Assembly: GCF_013167955.1 (NCBI RefSeq)
Contig: NZ_BLWF01000001.1
Location: 620,001-684,000, forward strand
DNA from: Thermanaeromonas sp. C210
GTDB lineage: Bacteria; Bacillota; DSM-521; Neomoorellales; Neomoorellaceae
Length of the DNA stretch: 64,000 nucleotides
Direction: 5' to 3'
Below the pieces are notes generated by a model. It saw only the letters and a list, made by a program, of their open reading frames with translations, did no database searches and was not told the origin of the DNA. Shown here one piece after another: positions 1-8,370 of this stretch. Numbering within the stretch: the stretch's first letter is position 1; the number at the start of each line of letters is the position of its first letter. Made by a program: the position numbers and the translations under genes.

Positions 1-983
1 TTCTCATTACCGAAGCCGCTCGGGGCGAGGGGGGTTATCTGGTCAATAATCTGGGCGAAAGATTCATGCAGAAATACGCCGAAAAGATGATGGAACTGGC
101 TCCCAGGGACATTGTATCCCGTTCGGAGATGTTGGAGATCGAGGCGGGTCGCGGCTTCCAGGGACCCCAGGGGCTGGATTACGTGCACTTAGATTTAAGA
201 CATTTGGGACGGCACAAGATAAATGAAAGGTTGCCTCTAATAAGGGAAGTAGCCATAAAGTTTGCCGGCCTCGACCCCATAGAGCAGCCGATTCCCGTAC
301 GTCCCGTGGCCCATTATTCCATGGGTGGCATCCATGTTGACATAGAGGGCGCTGCCCCTGTACCCGGTATCTGGGCGGCCGGTGAAGTAGCCTGTGTGTC
401 CCTCCACGGTGCCAACCGGCTGGGGACTAACTCTACTGCCGAGTGCTTGGTGTGGGGAGCCATTACCGGCAAGAAGGCAGCCCTATATGCCATGGAGGAA
501 CGAAAGTTACCTGAGCTGCCGGTGGAGAAGGCTCGCGATGAGGAGAATCGCGTAATGGAGAAAATACTCAATCGTCAAGGGGACGAAAACCTTTACACCA
601 TAAGGCGCGAATTGCGGGAAGTTATGGATGCCAACGTAGGAGTGTTCCGGACCGGGGAGGGCTTGGCCAAGGCCTTAAAGCGGATAAAGGAACTGCAAGA
701 GCGCTTCCACAGGTGCGGGCTAAAGGATCGCAGCCGGATATATAACACAGATCTGGTGTCGTACCTAGAACTGGAGAATATGCTGGAGCTGGCCGAGGTG
801 ATAACCGCCGGGGCCCTGGCCCGGGAAGAATCGCGCGGCGGCCATGCCAGGCGAGACTTCCCCCAGAGGGATGATAAGAACTGGCTTAAGCATACCCTGG
901 CCTACTACACGCCTTCCGGGCCAAAACTGGAGTACATTCCGGTGAACATAACCATCTGGGAGCCTACGGAAAGAAAATATTAA
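1..983 (+). CDS. sdhA: Fumarate reductase/succinate dehydrogenase flavoprotein subunit (partial, C-terminal part)
   Basis: The reading frame is open from base 3 to the stop at 981-983, so the gene begins before the window; about 326 C-terminal residues are present. It encodes the FAD subunit that interconverts fumarate and succinate at the cytoplasmic face of the membrane. The visible part has the family's capping-domain segment, the FAD-binding stretch HYSMGGIHVD followed by GIWAAGEVA and LHGANRLGTNS, and the C-terminal helical domain with a NTDL segment near the end. Three genes for two membrane anchors and the iron-sulfur subunit follow directly, then fumarase and malic enzyme, so it belongs to a succinate/fumarate branch. 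Direction (reduction or oxidation) cannot be told from sequence. Confidence 0.95.
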   Translation, partial: LITEAARGEGGYLVNNLGERFMQKYAEKMMELAPRDIVSRSEMLEIEAGRGFQGPQGLDYVHLDLRHLGRHKINERLPLIREVAIKFAGLDPIEQPIPVRPVAHYSMGGIHVDIEGAAPVPGIWAAGEVACVSLHGANRLGTNSTAECLVWGAITGKKAALYAMEERKLPELPVEKARDEENRVMEKILNRQGDENLYTIRRELREVMDANVGVFRTGEGLAKALKRIKELQERFHRCGLKDRSRIYNTDLVSYLELENMLELAEVITAGALAREESRGGHARRDFPQRDDKNWLKHTLAYYTPSGPKLEYIPVNITIWEPTERKY

Positions 984-1013
984 GGGGGACACCCGTTACA
1001 GGAGGTGAGCACA

Positions 1014-1439
1014 GTGCGGCGGTATAATAACCGGCTGGGGATAAGAGGCTGGATTTATGCGGGGAACTATGGTTTAGAGCGTTACCTTTACTTCCTGCAC
1101 CGTATAAGCGGGTTGGGCTTAATCCTTTACCTTCTGCTGCATATTGGCGTAACCTCGGCCAGGATATACGGTGGTGCCGCCTGGGAACAGACCATGTCCC
1201 TCCTTTCGGGCCCGGCCTTCAAGCTGGGCGAGTATGTTCTCATGGCGGGAGCCATATTCCATGCCGCCAACGGATTGCGCCTTATCATTACGGAACTGGG
1301 GATGTGCATCGGGACGCCCGGGCGCCAGGAATACCCTTATGTCTCCTCGGTAAGGAAACAACGCCCCCTGATGATTTTAATAATGATTGTAATCGCCGTC
1401 CTGCTGCTCCTGAGCGGGGTGGACTTCTTTCTCGTGTAG
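1014..1439 (+). CDS. sdhC: Succinate dehydrogenase/fumarate reductase cytochrome b subunit (SdhC-like)
   Basis: A 141-residue membrane anchor with three hydrophobic segments (about residues 33-53, 70-92 and 115-140). Near the first segment is an HRISG motif, where SdhC proteins bind quinone, and two histidines in the helices (LLLHIG, IFHAANGLR) are candidate haem b ligands. The start was set at GTG 1014 because AGGAGGTG (1000-1007) overlaps the further upstream GTG at 1005 but is well spaced from 1014. It anchors the flavoprotein/iron-sulfur dimer and passes electrons to or from menaquinone. It lies 30 bases after the flavoprotein stop and 12 before the next anchor gene. Confidence 0.85.
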   Translation: MRRYNNRLGIRGWIYAGNYGLERYLYFLHRISGLGLILYLLLHIGVTSARIYGGAAWEQTMSLLSGPAFKLGEYVLMAGAIFHAANGLRLIITELGMCIGTPGRQEYPYVSSVRKQRPLMILIMIVIAVLLLLSGVDFFLV

Positions 1440-1451
1440 GAGGGGAGATCC

Positions 1452-1820
1452 TTGCGGGAGTCACGTTACTGGATACTTTCCCTAGTAGCTGCCGCGTGCC
1501 TGGTCGTTCTTTTGGGTACCCATCTCTTCCTCATGCATCTGGATACTTTGCTGGCTTACCTGGGGATGGCGAATCCTGACCCCCTAGACTATAGCGCGGT
1601 TATGGCCAGGGGGAGAAGTGGGGGCTGGGTGGGGGCCTACATCCTGCTCTTGGCCTTCAGCCTTTATCACGGGCTATATGGTCTTCGCTCTGTTCTCAGT
1701 GAAGTTGTGAGTCCGCCCGGGCAGCGAATGCTTACCTGGGCCGTAATCGCCGTTGGATTTATTGCTTTTACTTGGGGGACCTATGTGGTTATCAAGTCCA
1801 GCCTCATGGGGGGAGTATAA
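1452..1820 (+). CDS. sdhD: Succinate dehydrogenase/fumarate reductase second membrane anchor (SdhD-like)
   Basis: A 122-residue protein with three membrane segments (about residues 7-33, 56-78 and 92-115). It starts at TTG 1452, about 6 bases after GGAGGGGAG. Conserved histidines in THLFLMH and FSLYHGLYGLRS resemble haem/quinone-site residues of small SDH anchors. Sequence similarity alone would be weak; the call rests mainly on its place between the cytochrome b and iron-sulfur genes. Together the two anchors would give the six-helix membrane domain of a two-anchor complex II. Confidence 0.75.
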   Translation: MRESRYWILSLVAAACLVVLLGTHLFLMHLDTLLAYLGMANPDPLDYSAVMARGRSGGWVGAYILLLAFSLYHGLYGLRSVLSEVVSPPGQRMLTWAVIAVGFIAFTWGTYVVIKSSLMGGV

Positions 1821-2633
1821 TTGGCTGTCTTCAAAATACAGCGGTATGACCCTGAAAAAGACGGTAGGCCTTATTTCCAAACCTATGAAGTACCCGTAGA
1901 GCAGGGCATGAGCATTTTAGATTGCCTATTTTACATTAAAGAGCGATTGGACGCTACTTTAAGTTTCCGGGCCTCCTGCCGGATGGGTATATGCGGCTCC
2001 TGTGCCATGTACATTAACGGCCTGCCAAGGCTGGCGTGCGAAACCCAGGTCACATCTTTGGCGACAGACACCATAGAGGTGAGGCCGCTACCCAACTATG
2101 AAGTTATCAAAGATCTGGTAGTCGACCTCGCGCCCCTCTTCGAGAAGCACCAAAGGGTAAGGCCCTGGATTATTCCTTACGACCCCGTGGAGCTCGACCG
2201 GCCGACCAAGGAGTACCACCAATCGCCGGCAGAGCTCGAACGGTATCTACAGTTCGCGTACTGCCTCAAGTGCGGCCTGTGCCTGGCAGCGTGCCCTACG
2301 GTGGCTACAGACCAGGAATTCATAGGCCCCCAGGCGTTGGCTCAGGCCTTCCGGTATAATTCCGACACCCGGGACGGTGGTGATACCGAGCGTATGGCTG
2401 CTGTAGATACTCTCCACGGTCTATGGCGCTGCCACATGGCGGGTGCCTGCGCTGAAGTTTGCCCCAAGGGGGTAGACCCCGCCCTGGCCATCCAGCTTAT
2501 GAAGCGGGAAGCCGTTTTCGGCAAGAAGAAGGGACGGGCCAGGCTGGCGGATCCCCCTCATGCGGTGAAACTCCTGCCCGGCATACTCAAGGCGCCGGAG
2601 CCCACGGTGAAAAGGAGTGAAGGGGAAATATGA
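1821..2633 (+). CDS. sdhB: Succinate dehydrogenase/fumarate reductase iron-sulfur subunit
   Basis: This 270-residue subunit carries electrons between the flavin and the membrane quinone site. The N-terminal plant-type ferredoxin domain has CRMGICGSC and a later cysteine in LPRLAC (about residues 54-75) for the [2Fe-2S] centre. The C-terminal domain has CLKCGLCLAACP (about 152-163) and CHMAGACAEVCP (about 204-215) for the 4Fe-4S and 3Fe-4S centres. The start is TTG 1821, after GGGGGGAG. The stop overlaps the ATG of the fumarase alpha gene (ATGA), so the two are translationally coupled. The A-C-D-B gene order differs from the usual C-D-A-B of proteobacteria. Confidence 0.93.
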   Translation: MAVFKIQRYDPEKDGRPYFQTYEVPVEQGMSILDCLFYIKERLDATLSFRASCRMGICGSCAMYINGLPRLACETQVTSLATDTIEVRPLPNYEVIKDLVVDLAPLFEKHQRVRPWIIPYDPVELDRPTKEYHQSPAELERYLQFAYCLKCGLCLAACPTVATDQEFIGPQALAQAFRYNSDTRDGGDTERMAAVDTLHGLWRCHMAGACAEVCPKGVDPALAIQLMKREAVFGKKKGRARLADPPHAVKLLPGILKAPEPTVKRSEGEI

Positions 2634-3472
2634 GGAATATTCACGTCCAGGACATAATCAATGCCGTGGAGGGCCTTTGTATTGAAGCCTGCACCACCCT
2701 GCCTGCCGACTGGTGGAAGGCTACGGAGGAAGCCATCTCACGAGAAGAATCGCCCTTAGGCAAAGACATCTTGAGGCTGCTTCAGGAAAACGCCAGTTTG
2801 GCCGCCTCTACGGGAGAGGCCATCTGTCAGGATACGGGTATGGCGGTAGTTTTCGTAGAGCTGGGCCAGGATGTGCACATCGAGGGAGGAAGTCTTTACG
2901 AGGCAATAAATGAAGGGGTGCGCCGGGGATACACCAAGGGATACTTACGTAAGTCCGTGGTAAACGATCCCCTGATTCGCCGGAATACCGGTGACAACAC
3001 GCCAGCCATAATTCATGTAGAGCTCGTTCCCGGCTCCGGCCTGAGGATCACGGTAGCACCTAAAGGCGGGGGATCGGAGAACTGCTCGGCGTTGAAGATG
3101 CTGAGGCCCGCCGACGGCAGAGAAGGTGTTATCCGATATGTTTTAGAGGTAGTGGAGGCTGCAGGAGCCAACCCCTGCCCGCCGATAACCGTGGGCGTCG
3201 GTTTAGGCGGGAACTTTGAAATGGCAGCCCTTCTGGCCAAGAAAGCCCTCCTCCGGCCCCTGGGGAAGAGGCATCCCGAGGCGCACATAGCGGAATTAGA
3301 AAGGGAGATTCTAGAACGCATAAACCATACGGGTATAGGGCCCCAGGGACTTGGGGGCCGCATAACGGCCCTTGACGTGCACGTAGAGACTTATCCCACC
3401 CATATAACCAGTTTACCGGTGGCCGTAAACATCCAGTGCCATGCAACGCGTCATGCAGAAGCATTGCTGTAG
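2630..3472 (+). CDS. fumA: Class I fumarate hydratase, alpha subunit
   Basis: A 280-residue N-terminal-type subunit of oxygen-sensitive, [4Fe-4S]-dependent fumarase, which hydrates fumarate to malate. Cluster cysteines are visible in AICQDTGMAV, GGGSENCSAL and ANPCPPITVGVG, with the family's GNFEMAALLAKKALLRP segment after the third. It overlaps the iron-sulfur subunit gene by 4 bases and is followed by the beta subunit, the split arrangement common in anaerobes and archaea. A closely related enzyme, L(+)-tartrate dehydratase TtdA, is an alternative, but the SDH and malic-enzyme neighbours favour fumarase. Confidence 0.9.
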   Translation: MRNIHVQDIINAVEGLCIEACTTLPADWWKATEEAISREESPLGKDILRLLQENASLAASTGEAICQDTGMAVVFVELGQDVHIEGGSLYEAINEGVRRGYTKGYLRKSVVNDPLIRRNTGDNTPAIIHVELVPGSGLRITVAPKGGGSENCSALKMLRPADGREGVIRYVLEVVEAAGANPCPPITVGVGLGGNFEMAALLAKKALLRPLGKRHPEAHIAELEREILERINHTGIGPQGLGGRITALDVHVETYPTHITSLPVAVNIQCHATRHAEALL

Positions 3473-3486
3473 GGGAGGTGATAACT

Positions 3487-4035
3487 GTGATCCGGCTTAC
3501 CACACCCCTTAGTTTGGAGGTCATCCAGAAACTCGAGGCCGGCGAGCAGGTGACGCTAAGCGGGATTATTTTTACCGCGAGGGACGCAGCCCACAAAAAG
3601 TTGGTGGAAACTTACCGGGCAGGGGGAAAATTGCCGGTTGATTTGGAGGGGCAGATCATTTACTACGTAGGCCCATGCCCCCCCAAGCCGGGAAAAGTGA
3701 TCGGCTCTGCCGGTCCTACCACCAGCGGCCGCATGGACCCTTATACCCCCCTTTTGATACGGCAGCTGGGGCTTAAGGGAATGATCGGCAAGGGAAACAG
3801 GAGCCCCGAAGTGGTAGAGGCTATAAAGGAGAAGGGTGCCGTGTATTTTTTGGCCCTGGGTGGAGCGGGAGCCCTGTTGGCCCAAAGGATCAAAAAGGCC
3901 GAGATAGTGGCCTACGAGGAACTGGGCCCCGAGGCCATTTACCGCCTCGAGGTGGAGGACTTTCCCCTCATAGTAGGTATTGACAGCCGGGGCCAAAACG
4001 CCTACCTTATGGGCAAGGCCCGGTATTCCAAATAG
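3487..4035 (+). CDS. fumB: Class I fumarate hydratase, beta subunit
   Basis: This 182-residue protein matches the C-terminal domain of class I fumarases. It has the substrate-binding block GPTTSGRMDPYTPLL (about residues 80-94) and GKGNRSPEVVEAIKEKG. GTG 3487 was chosen as start because GGGAGGTG (3473-3480) lies 6 bases before it; starting further upstream would overlap the alpha gene without a ribosome site. It pairs with the alpha subunit 14 bases upstream to form the active enzyme. Confidence 0.9.
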   Translation: MIRLTTPLSLEVIQKLEAGEQVTLSGIIFTARDAAHKKLVETYRAGGKLPVDLEGQIIYYVGPCPPKPGKVIGSAGPTTSGRMDPYTPLLIRQLGLKGMIGKGNRSPEVVEAIKEKGAVYFLALGGAGALLAQRIKKAEIVAYEELGPEAIYRLEVEDFPLIVGIDSRGQNAYLMGKARYSK

Positions 4036-4055
4036 AGTAAGGGGGTAAACGAGAA

Positions 4056-5279
4056 ATGGACATCAGAGCCAGAGCCCTAGCCTTACACCGTGAGAATCAA
4101 GGGAAAATAGCCCTCATGAGCAAGGTGCGCGTGCAAAGTCGCGAAGATTTGAGCCTGGCTTATACTCCGGGTGTGGCCGAGCCATGCAAGGAAATACACC
4201 GCGACCCCGACCTCGTTTGGGAATACACTTCCCGCGGCAATCTGGTCGCCGTGGTAACCGACGGGTCGGCAGTGCTGGGCCTTGGTGATATCGGCCCGGA
4301 GGCCGCCCTGCCGGTGATGGAGGGCAAATGTGTACTGTTCAAGACCTTCGGAGGAGTGGATGCCATACCCGTCTGCCTGGCCACCAAGGATGTGGACCAG
4401 ATCGTCGCAACCGTAAAACTTCTGGCCCCCGGCCTGGGCGGGGTTAACCTGGAAGACATATCAGCACCCCGCTGCTTTGCCATAGAGGAGCGGCTGAAGA
4501 GAGAGACCGATATCCCCATCTTCCATGACGATCAACATGGAACTGCCATCGTGGTTGCCGCAGCCCTTATTAACGCCGCCAAGGTTGTGGGGAAAGATCT
4601 AAAGGAACTCAAAATAGTAGTCAACGGGGCGGGTGCAGCCGGTATTGCCACTACCAAGCTCCTACTGGGTCTAGGGGTTAAAGAGATTATACTTTGCGAC
4701 CGGAGGGGGGCCCTTTACGCCGGACGGCAGGAGGGAATGAACCCCTATAAGGAGGAAATAGCGCTCCAGACCAATCGCGAGAAGGCTAAGAGCCTGGCGG
4801 AAGCCCTAAAAGGCGCCGACGCTTTTGTAGGACTCTCCGCTGCCGGTACGGTAACCCGGGAAATGGTCCGAAGCATGGCCAGGGACGCCATTGTTTTAGC
4901 CATGGCCAATCCCGTACCCGAAATATACCCTGAGGAGGCCAAGGCCGCCGGAGCGAAGGTCGTGGGTACCGGCCGGTCTGACTTTCCCAACCAGATCAAT
5001 AACGTGCTGGCCTTCCCCGGAGTGTTACGGGGGGCACTGGACGTAAGGGCCCGGGACATAAACGAGGACATGAAAATAGCTGCAGCCTATGCCATTGCCG
5101 GGCTGGTGGATGAAAAGGAACTGCAACCCGACTACATCATAACCGATGTCTTCGACGCCCGGGTGGCCCCGGCGGTGGCCGCGGCCGTGGCCCGCGCAGC
5201 CCTGGCAAGTGGTGTGGCCCGGCTGCAGAAGGACCCCGCGGAGGTAGCAGAGCACACCAGAGAGCTGGTTCAGGTCTGA
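4056..5279 (+). CDS. NAD(P)-dependent malic enzyme
   Basis: This 407-residue protein is the short bacterial type of malic enzyme, interconverting malate with pyruvate plus CO2. The malic N-terminal domain shows SLAYTPGVAEPC and the catalytic and metal-site segment FGGVDAIPVCL...FHDDQHGTA (about residues 100-165). The C-terminal Rossmann domain has VNGAGAAGIA (about 189-198) and ends in the family's ANPVPEI...RSDFPNQINN stretch. It is the last gene of the SDH-fumarase operon and is followed by a strong terminator. With its neighbours it links pyruvate to fumarate and succinate. Confidence 0.95.
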   Translation: MDIRARALALHRENQGKIALMSKVRVQSREDLSLAYTPGVAEPCKEIHRDPDLVWEYTSRGNLVAVVTDGSAVLGLGDIGPEAALPVMEGKCVLFKTFGGVDAIPVCLATKDVDQIVATVKLLAPGLGGVNLEDISAPRCFAIEERLKRETDIPIFHDDQHGTAIVVAAALINAAKVVGKDLKELKIVVNGAGAAGIATTKLLLGLGVKEIILCDRRGALYAGRQEGMNPYKEEIALQTNREKAKSLAEALKGADAFVGLSAAGTVTREMVRSMARDAIVLAMANPVPEIYPEEAKAAGAKVVGTGRSDFPNQINNVLAFPGVLRGALDVRARDINEDMKIAAAYAIAGLVDEKELQPDYIITDVFDARVAPAVAAAVARAALASGVARLQKDPAEVAEHTRELVQV

Positions 5280-5331
5280 TTTAATTTTCACCGTAGATCT
5301 TAGTTAGGCCTACCCGGCCTGCCTTTCTTAG

Positions 5332-5366
5332 GCCCCTGGGCTACAGCCACCAGGGGCAATTTTTTT
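5332..5366 (+). terminator. Rho-independent terminator after malic enzyme
   Basis: GCCCCTGG (5332-5339) pairs perfectly with CCAGGGGC (5350-5357) around a 10-base loop, and a run of T follows. It closes the SDH-fumarase-malic enzyme operon. Confidence 0.9.
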
Positions 5367-5565
5367 CGCTGCCGGCCCTCGCAATAATTTGCCGGCCGAC
5401 CCCCGGGGTTCCTGCGCCCGCAGACCCTTGATTTTTTCCCAGCCTTATTCTTACCGGCGCTGGTCAGCTCCACGGTGCAACTGCCGGGCGGGTCGCATAC
5501 CCATCAGAGGAGGAGTGTCGGCCTTAACGGGCCGGACATTTGGAGCAACACGGGTTACTGCTTTA

Positions 5566-5574
5566 TGTTATAAT
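5566..5574 (+). promoter_or_regulatory. Probable extended -10 promoter of the PgpA gene
   Basis: TGTTATAAT is an extended -10 element 39 bases before the GTG start. No good -35 box stands 16-18 bases upstream. The rest of the 5367-5612 gap shows no gene. Confidence 0.5.
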
Positions 5575-5612
5575 ATAAATATTACGTACAGGGCGAAAGG
5601 AGGCTGGAGAAG

Positions 5613-6149
5613 GTGAGCTTACCTAAGGCTTTGGAGAGGCAACAATGTGCTTTTAACCTGAATTTAAAATATTTGACCATTGAATGGCTGCAGCGGAGGG
5701 GGGTTACCCTGGAGGATATAGCTTCCCTCGTTTACACTGTACAAAAAAAGTATATCCCCGGCCTGACACATGAATATTGCCTGGAAAGCGTAGAGCGGGT
5801 GCTGGAGAAGCGGGAAGTACAAAATGCCGTTTTTACGGGTGTTTCCCTGGACGAGATGGCGGAGAAAGGCCTTTTCGAGGAGCCGTTGTCCGGCATGCTG
5901 CGCCATGATGACGGCCTTTACGGTATCGACGAAGTGCTGGCCCTAAGCATTGTGAATATTTACGGCTCCATAGGCCTGACGAACTTCGGGTATCTCGATA
6001 AAGTCAAACCCGGTATAATAGGAAAAATAAATCAAAAGAAGGGTGAAAGGGTCAACACCTTTCTGGACGATCTGGTTGCCGCCATAGCGGCGGCAGCTGC
6101 GGCCCGGATAGCCCACCAGGCACGGGATAATTATCAAGAGCCAAAATGA
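5613..6149 (+). CDS. Phosphatidylglycerophosphatase A family protein (YutG type)
   Basis: This 178-residue protein has an N-terminal helical region followed by a PgpA domain. Its core block, LSIVNIYGSIGLTNFGYLDK (about residues 110-129), and TFLDDLVAAIAAA closely resemble what I recall of Bacillus subtilis YutG. PgpA enzymes remove the phosphate from phosphatidylglycerophosphate to make phosphatidylglycerol. Unlike E. coli PgpA it has no obvious membrane helices, as is usual for the Firmicute form. GTG 5613 was used; GGAGG lies 11 bases before it. It is a single gene between a terminator and a non-coding stretch. Confidence 0.8.
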   Translation: MSLPKALERQQCAFNLNLKYLTIEWLQRRGVTLEDIASLVYTVQKKYIPGLTHEYCLESVERVLEKREVQNAVFTGVSLDEMAEKGLFEEPLSGMLRHDDGLYGIDEVLALSIVNIYGSIGLTNFGYLDKVKPGIIGKINQKKGERVNTFLDDLVAAIAAAAAARIAHQARDNYQEPK

Positions 6150-6413
6150 TTAGTATGAAGTTTGCTACACAGCCTCTCTATCTTTTTCCTCAAGATAAAG
6201 GGCCCGCTCTCATCTTGGTGCTTGAACCCATCTACGGATTGGGACAAATGATTGGTGATTGGCCCCACTGCTGAACTTCTCTTGAAGTTATGAGGAGGAT
6301 TCGGCTGCCTGACTTAAGGAGGGGATACCGCTCTTAAAGACGGCAGCGATACCCACTCTACTCCTACTGGTCAGGCTTCTCAAAAGCGTAGTAGATGGAT
6401 CTTAAGTTGCGTG
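6150..6413. other. Gene-free stretch with one paired element
   Basis: No credible coding region. The only structure seen is an imperfect stem-loop at 6307-6376. GCCTGAC (6307-6313) is an exact reverse complement of GTCAGGC (6370-6376), and inside it AGGAG (6317-6321) pairs with CTCCT (6361-6365). It could be a leader RNA of the downstream disrupted regulator or a remnant of a mobile element; I do not recognise it. Confidence 0.4.
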
Positions 6414-6443
6414 TTTACAACGGGCAACATTGTACGTTATACT
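6414..6443 (+). promoter_or_regulatory. Sigma-A-type promoter of the XRE pseudogene
   Basis: TTTACA (6414-6419) and TATACT (6438-6443) are 18 bases apart and lie 50 bases before the probable TTG start of the regulator remnant. Confidence 0.5.
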
Positions 6444-6493
6444 AACCGGTGTTAACTTCACTTAAAATATACTTCACTAGAGGTGAAAGCATC

Positions 6494-6865
6494 TTGGATA
6501 TAGGTAACACTATTCGTATGCAGCGCCTGGCCAAAGGGCTTTCCATTCGTGAATTGGCCCGTTTAACAGGCCTGTCCCCTAGCGCCATTAGTCAAATTGA
6601 GACAGGCAAATCAATTCCGAACATCTTGACTATTAAGGCCATCACAGAAGCTCTAGGGATCTCGGTATATCTTTTTTGTTGGAGGATATTAACAGCAAGA
6701 TTAGCTTAGTAAGAGCCCAGGGTGGAGGAATTTCTCACCTAAGGGGGAAACTTTCAAATGGAGCGGCCCTAATTACCGTGCGCCCGGGAAAGGGATAAAA
6801 TTGTCGCCGTAGGACAGGTACCGGCCGAACTGGTGAAACCGGAGGCTGAACAACTTTTTCAATAA
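6494..6865 (+). pseudogene. XRE-family helix-turn-helix regulator broken by two frameshifts
   Basis: Reading from TTG 6494 (after GAGGTGAAAG), the first 50-odd residues form a clear Cro/C1-type helix-turn-helix (LSIRELARLTGLSPSAISQI). The original frame then runs into WRILTARLA and stops at 6709. Skipping two bases near 6666, where TA appears duplicated (GTATATCT), restores SFLLEDINSKISLVRAQGGG. A second break near 6795 (one extra G in AAGGGAT) must be bridged to reach KIVAVGQVPAELVKPEAEQL and a stop at 6865. The two shifts sum to three bases, so start and end share a frame. Known relatives often carry a C-terminal sensor or cupin domain; the remnant is about 122 residues. Sequencing error cannot be excluded. 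Confidence 0.75.
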
Positions 6866-6972
6866 ACAAGGAGGGATTATTTTCTCTTCGTCGAATTACT
6901 ACGTAAATGAGAGTTAAGGTTTTAAGCCTGTGTTGATATTATACTTAACAAAATAAAGTGGAGGGATGCATT

Positions 6973-8331
6973 GTGGCAGGTAGAATTCCCTTCGGGCCGA
7001 CCTACGAGGAGATGCTTTACCCGGAGAAGATCGACCCGGCTGTACGTCAGAGGGCGATAAAGGCTCTTAAGGAGGATGAGCTGGATCCCGTCAATCTTTT
7101 CAACATCACCTGGAAGGACGAGAACAATCAGGTACGGAAAATGGTGCTGCCGCCGGAGCTGACCGGGGTAGACGCCAACATCGTAGTCCTCCTGGGGCGC
7201 TACTTCCCCTCGGGATCCCACAAGGTGGGGCCGGCTTATGCCACCCTGATCGAAGGCTGCGTGGACGGGGTTATTCGCCCGGGAGAGCACACCATTCTGG
7301 GTCCGTCCACCGGAAATTTCGGCATCGGGGTAGCTTACATCTGCCGTCTCATGGGATACCGCGCCATTGTCATCATGCCGGACAGCATGAGCAATGAGCG
7401 TTATGAACGCATCCGCAAGTACGGCGGGGAGTTGGACTTGACTCCGGGCACGGAATCCGACGTTATCCTGACCTTGCAGCGCACCTACGAGCTGAAAAAG
7501 GATCCCAAGAACTTCCCATTAGCCCAGTTTGAGCTCCTGCCCAACTACCGTTTCCACCGGTATGTAACGGGTAACTCGGCCATTGAAGCCGTAAAGGGTA
7601 TAGGTAATGAACGTATTGCCTGCTTTGTTTCCGCACCGGGCTCGGCCGGCACCATCGGCGCAGGAGACGAGATTAAGAAAGTCTTCCCCGAATGCAAGGT
7701 GGCGGCCCTCGAACCCTACGAATGCGCTACCCTTGCCACCGGTGGCCGCGGCCAGCACCGCATTGAAGGCATCGGGGACAAGATGTGCACCTTGATTCAC
7801 AACGTCCTCAATACCGACTTTGTAGTTCTCATCCACGACGATGACTGCGTCAAGGGGCTTAAAATCATCCAAGACGGCACCGAGATCCTGGTCAAGATGG
7901 GTGTTAAAGAAGAGGTTGCTCTAATGCTGAGGGACCACTTCGGTATCTCGGGCATCTGCAACGTCCTGGGGGCCATAAAGATGGCCAAGTTCCTGCGGCT
8001 GGGGCCCGGCGACAACGTGGTGACCATCGCCACCGATGGTTTTGACCGTTATCGCTCCGTCCTGGATGACCTGGAGAAGCGCACCCTGGAGATCACCGAC
8101 TTTGTGATGGAACGCTGGTACCAGGATATTTTCCTGCGGGCCAATGAAGAATATATTTTCGATTTCCGGAAGCCCGAGGCCAAGGAAAGGCTCTTTGCCC
8201 AGAAGGAAAAGGATTGGCTCCCCTTCGGTTACAGCAAGGAATACCTGGATTCCATGAGGAGCCCCAGCTTCTGGGAAGACGAGTATGCGAAGATAAAGGA
8301 GTACGACGAGAAAATCCGGGCGATGCGTTAG
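6973..8331 (+). CDS. PLP-dependent fold-type II lyase/synthase of the purine locus
   Basis: A 452-residue enzyme of the cysteine synthase/tryptophan synthase beta superfamily. The Schiff-base lysine lies in FPSGSHKVGPAY (about residue 84). The substrate-binding loop is GPSTGNFGIG (about 112-121) and the phosphate-binding glycine loop is APGSAGTIGAG (about 223). GTG 6973 is preferred over GTG 6958 because GGAGGG (6960-6965) sits 7 bases before it. It leads an operon with the XdhD-like hydroxylase and dihydropyrimidinase. It may therefore take the place of E. coli YgeX (diaminopropionate ammonia-lyase) in releasing ammonia late in purine breakdown. That role is inference; the protein is longer than YgeX (about 400 residues) and its substrate is unknown. 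Confidence 0.75.
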   Translation: MAGRIPFGPTYEEMLYPEKIDPAVRQRAIKALKEDELDPVNLFNITWKDENNQVRKMVLPPELTGVDANIVVLLGRYFPSGSHKVGPAYATLIEGCVDGVIRPGEHTILGPSTGNFGIGVAYICRLMGYRAIVIMPDSMSNERYERIRKYGGELDLTPGTESDVILTLQRTYELKKDPKNFPLAQFELLPNYRFHRYVTGNSAIEAVKGIGNERIACFVSAPGSAGTIGAGDEIKKVFPECKVAALEPYECATLATGGRGQHRIEGIGDKMCTLIHNVLNTDFVVLIHDDDCVKGLKIIQDGTEILVKMGVKEEVALMLRDHFGISGICNVLGAIKMAKFLRLGPGDNVVTIATDGFDRYRSVLDDLEKRTLEITDFVMERWYQDIFLRANEEYIFDFRKPEAKERLFAQKEKDWLPFGYSKEYLDSMRSPSFWEDEYAKIKEYDEKIRAMR

Positions 8332-8370
8332 AAACCTGGGCGGGGCCGATTTAGAAGGAGGGGGACGAGG

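Noticed and set aside
5389-5616. Possible 75-codon gene before the PgpA gene
   Set aside because: Arg/Ser-rich translation without a domain or ribosome site, overlapping the promoter region of the next gene.
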